Both the position numbers and the translations under genes were made by a program. Below, piece by piece: positions 61,754 through 64,000 of a stretch of DNA of 64,000 nt. Source of the DNA: Photobacterium ganghwense (GTDB lineage Bacteria; Pseudomonadota; Gammaproteobacteria; Enterobacterales; Vibrionaceae); contig NZ_PYMI01000004.1 of NCBI RefSeq assembly GCF_003025595.1, positions 434,001 to 498,000 on the forward strand. Direction: 5' to 3'. How positions within the stretch are numbered: the first letter of the stretch is position 1; each line of letters begins with the position of its first letter. Below the pieces are notes generated by a model. The model saw nothing but the letters and a program-made list of their open reading frames with translations. It was not told the DNA's origin and searched no databases.

Positions 61754-62227
61754 ATGAGAAAAAGTCTGCTAATTCTTGCTACATTGCTGCTCTCGGCGTG
61801 TAACTCCGATGACAATAGCAACAGCAATAATGACAACAGCACGCCAGATACCGGTGGCGTTGGAAAACAATATGCGAGCAAAGCACTGGGACCGACTCAG
61901 TTGAACAATACTGTTTCTATGGCGTTGATTGTCAGCCCGAATAACCCCAACGAAACAGTTTCGGGTCAGCCTGCAGTGACTTTCAACCAGCAGAACGGTC
62001 AGTTGACCATTACTCAGGGGCAAGGAATACGGGCCGCAGAAGCAACGTTCTTGCTGATGAATGAGCAAACCTTAGCAAGTAAGAGTTGTGGATATCTGGA
62101 AGCGATTGAACAACCAGCCTCTGGATGCATCATGACAATTTCAGCTGATGACCTGAGTAAAATCCATCTCAGTGCAATACAACTGTTTGACCCACAAGGA
62201 AATCTGATCACTACGTCTATTCAGTAG
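61754..62227 (+). CDS. Small lipoprotein, partner of the VWA protein gene
   Basis: A 157-residue protein with lipobox LATLLLSAC (Cys16) followed by an Asn/Asp/Ser-rich linker (NSDDNSNSNNDNSTPD). Asn-Ser at +2/+3 predicts outer-membrane transfer. The mature part is beta-rich with two Cys (SKSCGYLEAI and SGCIM) that may form a disulfide. Site AAGGGGAT precedes the ATG. It is 17 bases after the VWA gene and in the same operon; an anchor or chaperone for that protein is a guess. I know no family. Confidence 0.65.
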   Translation: MRKSLLILATLLLSACNSDDNSNSNNDNSTPDTGGVGKQYASKALGPTQLNNTVSMALIVSPNNPNETVSGQPAVTFNQQNGQLTITQGQGIRAAEATFLLMNEQTLASKSCGYLEAIEQPASGCIMTISADDLSKIHLSAIQLFDPQGNLITTSIQ

Positions 62228-62261
62228 TTGATGACGTAAAAAACAGTAAAGCGTTTCATCT

Positions 62262-62293
62262 TGCGCTAGGAGAGCTTAGGCTCTCTTAGCGCA
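62262..62293 (+). terminator. Long hairpin after the lipoprotein gene
   Basis: TGCGCTAGGAGAGC, loop TTAG, GCTCTCTTAGCGCA: a 14-base stem with one G-T pair, 34 bases after the lipoprotein stop. It lacks a clear T-tract, so it may be a weak terminator or an mRNA-stabilising hairpin in front of the gene at 62382. Confidence 0.5.
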
Positions 62294-62381
62294 CATTAGC
62301 GTAGAAGATTCGTGTGAAAAGGGCCAAGCTAAATAAGCGAAAATAATAAAGTCCAAACAAGATAAACATGACAAGTGACTT

Positions 62382-62933
62382 ATGAAAAAAACCTTTGTAA
62401 TCATAGCGATCAGTTTTTCAGTTATTGCAGTCAGCCTGTATTTTACGTTCAGACCCAACGTAATGACACTGACCAACACACTGTTACCAGCACAGATTGA
62501 GCTGATCTCGCCGCTGACATCAAGCCCATCAGCGTCAAATTCTTCGGCGTCAAATACGTCAGCGTCGAGCCGTGTCATTGACACCGAACTAAGAAGCTAC
62601 CAGATCAATCACCACTACTATGCCTTGAGCCAGCAGCAGGTTAATATGGTCAATCAAGCACTTGAAGCATTTGATCACTTCCTGGCGACCTGTAAAAGTG
62701 TGACTCGTCTTCCCTCTGAGCGACACAATCAACTGAGACTGAATATTGAAAATAATGAGCGGATTGTGACCTATCAATTTTCCCTAAGCGATGATCAGCA
62801 TCATTGGCTCGAAACCACGAATATGGTCAAAGAGACAGTGATGAGCTCGCCAAGAGCCAGGCATTACCGGTGTCCGGACAATCCGGCCATTTTTCAGATC
62901 TTGCACGCACTGCCAGGGGCAAACATTGAGTAA
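62382..62933 (+). CDS. Membrane-anchored extracytoplasmic protein, unknown
   Basis: A 183-residue protein with an N-terminal anchor or uncleaved signal (TFVIIAISFSVIAVSLYF at about 4-21), a low-complexity Ser/Ala linker made of a tandem SAS/N unit (about residues 48-63, from repeats of TCAGCGTCAAA-like DNA), then a globular part with two Cys (ATCKSV, YRCPDNP) and several His. No family is recognised. It follows the VWA-lipoprotein pair after 154 bases with a hairpin between, so it may be a third gene of the same unit or an independent one. Confidence 0.6.
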   Translation: MKKTFVIIAISFSVIAVSLYFTFRPNVMTLTNTLLPAQIELISPLTSSPSASNSSASNTSASSRVIDTELRSYQINHHYYALSQQQVNMVNQALEAFDHFLATCKSVTRLPSERHNQLRLNIENNERIVTYQFSLSDDQHHWLETTNMVKETVMSSPRARHYRCPDNPAIFQILHALPGANIE

Positions 62934-62987
62934 TGAGGCCGTTAGCACTGGCACCTGCGGCTTTGCAGTTGTGCCAGTCCAGTGTGA

Positions 62988-64000
62988 CTAACCCAATTGT
63001 GCTTTTATCAGTTCTGCAAGCCGGACGATCGCCTGCTCATGGGCATCGTTTAGCGGAAATGACGCGTTGAATCGGAAACAATGATTAAACTGCTCGCCAG
63101 TCGCAAACATCCGGCCCGGCGCAATACTGATATTTTCAGACAGTGCAGCCTGGTAAAGTTCTGTCGCATCCATGGATGGTGGCAGTTCTAGCCATAAAAA
63201 GTAACCGCCGTCTGAACGGTGTATTTTCACCGTATCAGGCAAGTGAGCTTTCAGACACACATAGTTTGCTTGCTTGCGCTGGCTGAGAGTACGGCGTAGT
63301 TGGCGTAAGTGACTGCCGTAGTTGCGGGTGGTTAGAAAATGAGCCAGCGCCAGCTGTATTGGCACACTGGTGGCAAGAGTGCTCATCAATTGCAATTTCT
63401 GAATTTTCAGCGCTTGTTTTCCTGCGGCAACCCAGCCGATACGAAACCCTTCCACCAGCGTTTTGGAAAACGAAGAGCAATGCATGAATTGCCCCTGTTC
63501 ATCGAAAGCCTTGGCGGGCAACGGTTTACTGTCACCGATATACAGCTCGCTGTATACATCATCTTCAATCAGATGTACCTGATACTTTTTCAGCAACGCG
63601 GCCAACTGCTGCTTTTTCTCAAGCGACAACGTATAACCCAACGGGTTTTGATGATTGGTCATCAACCAACATGCTTTCGCAGAGTGGGTTTGCAGTGCCC
63701 GCTCCAGGGAGCCCAGATCAATGCCTTCCTGCGGGTGAGTACGCACCGAGATAGCTTTCAGCCCAAGGTTTTCAAGCGCTTGCAGCGCACCGTAAAACGT
63801 GGGTGATTCAACAACCACCCAGTCACCGGGTCTGGTCACTGCACGCAGACTCAGATTCAGTGCCTCTAGCCCTCCAGCGGTAATCACGATTTCATCCGGA
63901 GAGATATTCATTCCCTGCGCGGCATAACGCTGGGCAATCAGCTGTCGCAGTTCCTCGTTGCCAGGTGGCAGGTTGTCGACCACGCTGGTCAGCGGCATGG
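62988..64000 (-). CDS. PLP-dependent aminotransferase-like protein, MocR type (5' part outside window)
   Basis: The visible 336 residues are a fold-type I aminotransferase domain: ELRQLIAQRYAAQGMNISPDEIVITAGGLEALNL at the start, SPTFYGALQALENLGL, NHQNPLGYTLS, DDVYSEL (with the PLP-binding Asp) and SSFSKTLVEGFRIGW with the PLP lysine in SFSKTL. The frame runs off the right edge, and the first visible residues match the point where the aminotransferase domain of GntR/MocR regulators begins; a winged helix probably lies beyond. It could be YdcR-like or a plain aminotransferase. It is followed on its 3' side by only 54 bases before the 62382 gene end (converging). Confidence 0.8.
   Translation of the reverse strand, partial: MPLTSVVDNLPPGNEELRQLIAQRYAAQGMNISPDEIVITAGGLEALNLSLRAVTRPGDWVVVESPTFYGALQALENLGLKAISVRTHPQEGIDLGSLERALQTHSAKACWLMTNHQNPLGYTLSLEKKQQLAALLKKYQVHLIEDDVYSELYIGDSKPLPAKAFDEQGQFMHCSSFSKTLVEGFRIGWVAAGKQALKIQKLQLMSTLATSVPIQLALAHFLTTRNYGSHLRQLRRTLSQRKQANYVCLKAHLPDTVKIHRSDGGYFLWLELPPSMDATELYQAALSENISIAPGRMFATGEQFNHCFRFNASFPLNDAHEQAIVRLAELIKAQLG

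Noticed and set aside
1..64000. tRNA, rRNA, CRISPR, prophage or transposase
   Set aside because: Looked for T-loop GGTTCGANTCC-like sequence, direct repeats with spacers, and IS ends or integrase frames; none was convincing. The HTH gene at 6332 is phage-like but isolated.

Overview
The window reads as a chromosomal segment of a gammaproteobacterium, most likely a member of the Vibrionaceae. This rests on base composition near 50% GC, the style of gene families (LeuE, ZntB, LhgO, MogA, GabD, an IMPa-type metalloprotease, TRAP and TAXI transporters) and compact intergenic hairpin terminators. No rRNA, tRNA, CRISPR array, phage module or transposase was seen. Genus and replicon cannot be fixed by reading alone. 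The mix of catabolic, surface and regulatory genes looks like accessory chromosome or second-chromosome content.

Layout. Bases 3-5153 hold the 3' part of a cellulose synthesis operon (bcsA tail, bcsB, bcsZ and a TPR gene in the bcsC position), coupled by ATGA overlaps and closed by a terminator. Bases 5285-10093 carry housekeeping and accessory enzymes: aldo/keto reductase, HTH regulator, CsaA-type tRNA-binding protein, RidA, Nudix, a helix-hairpin-helix protein, a GNAT and a methyltransferase with an in-frame TGA. Bases 10229-18303 contain nfeD-qmcA, a 50-residue gene with its own terminator, a Lon-like protease, a GntR/UTRA regulator, a His-rich exported protein and two GFA-fold proteins. 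Bases 18689-25978 contain a very large IMPa-like lipoprotein metalloprotease, zntB, a GNAT overlapping zntB tail to tail, and a lipoprotein. Bases 26718-35595 contain L-2-hydroxyglutarate oxidase with a polar tail, a TCGGC repeat, a candidate small RNA, a SYLF protein, mogA, gabD, a siderophore-interacting reductase and a MarR regulator with clear operators. Bases 35854-49441 contain an M14 peptidase-like protein, a lipoprotein, an S33 peptidase, a DUF218 protein, leuE with a divergent LysR gene, a TAXI-TRAP pair, and a DMT transporter pair facing a MarR gene.

The two stretches most like self-contained systems are on the right. Bases 49530-56642 form a catabolic unit: an OccR/NocR-like LysR regulator diverges from a three-part TRAP importer, a heterotrimeric flavin/[2Fe-2S] amine dehydrogenase of the HcnABC/opine oxidase/D-hydroxyproline dehydrogenase type, and a RidA imine hydrolase. 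The implied path is import of an amino-acid-like amine, oxidation to an imine, then imine hydrolysis; the substrate is unknown. Bases 58122-62933 hold a 1204-residue secreted von Willebrand A protein ending in calcium-type repeats and a dockerin-like pair, followed by a lipoprotein and a membrane-anchored protein I do not recognise.

Unusual points include a BcsZ whose expected catalytic-base aspartate reads as serine, a BcsC-position protein with no outer-membrane barrel, two reading frames broken by TGA where tryptophan would fit, and several repeat or operator arrays. All family assignments come from reading the sequence and from memory of the families; no search was run.
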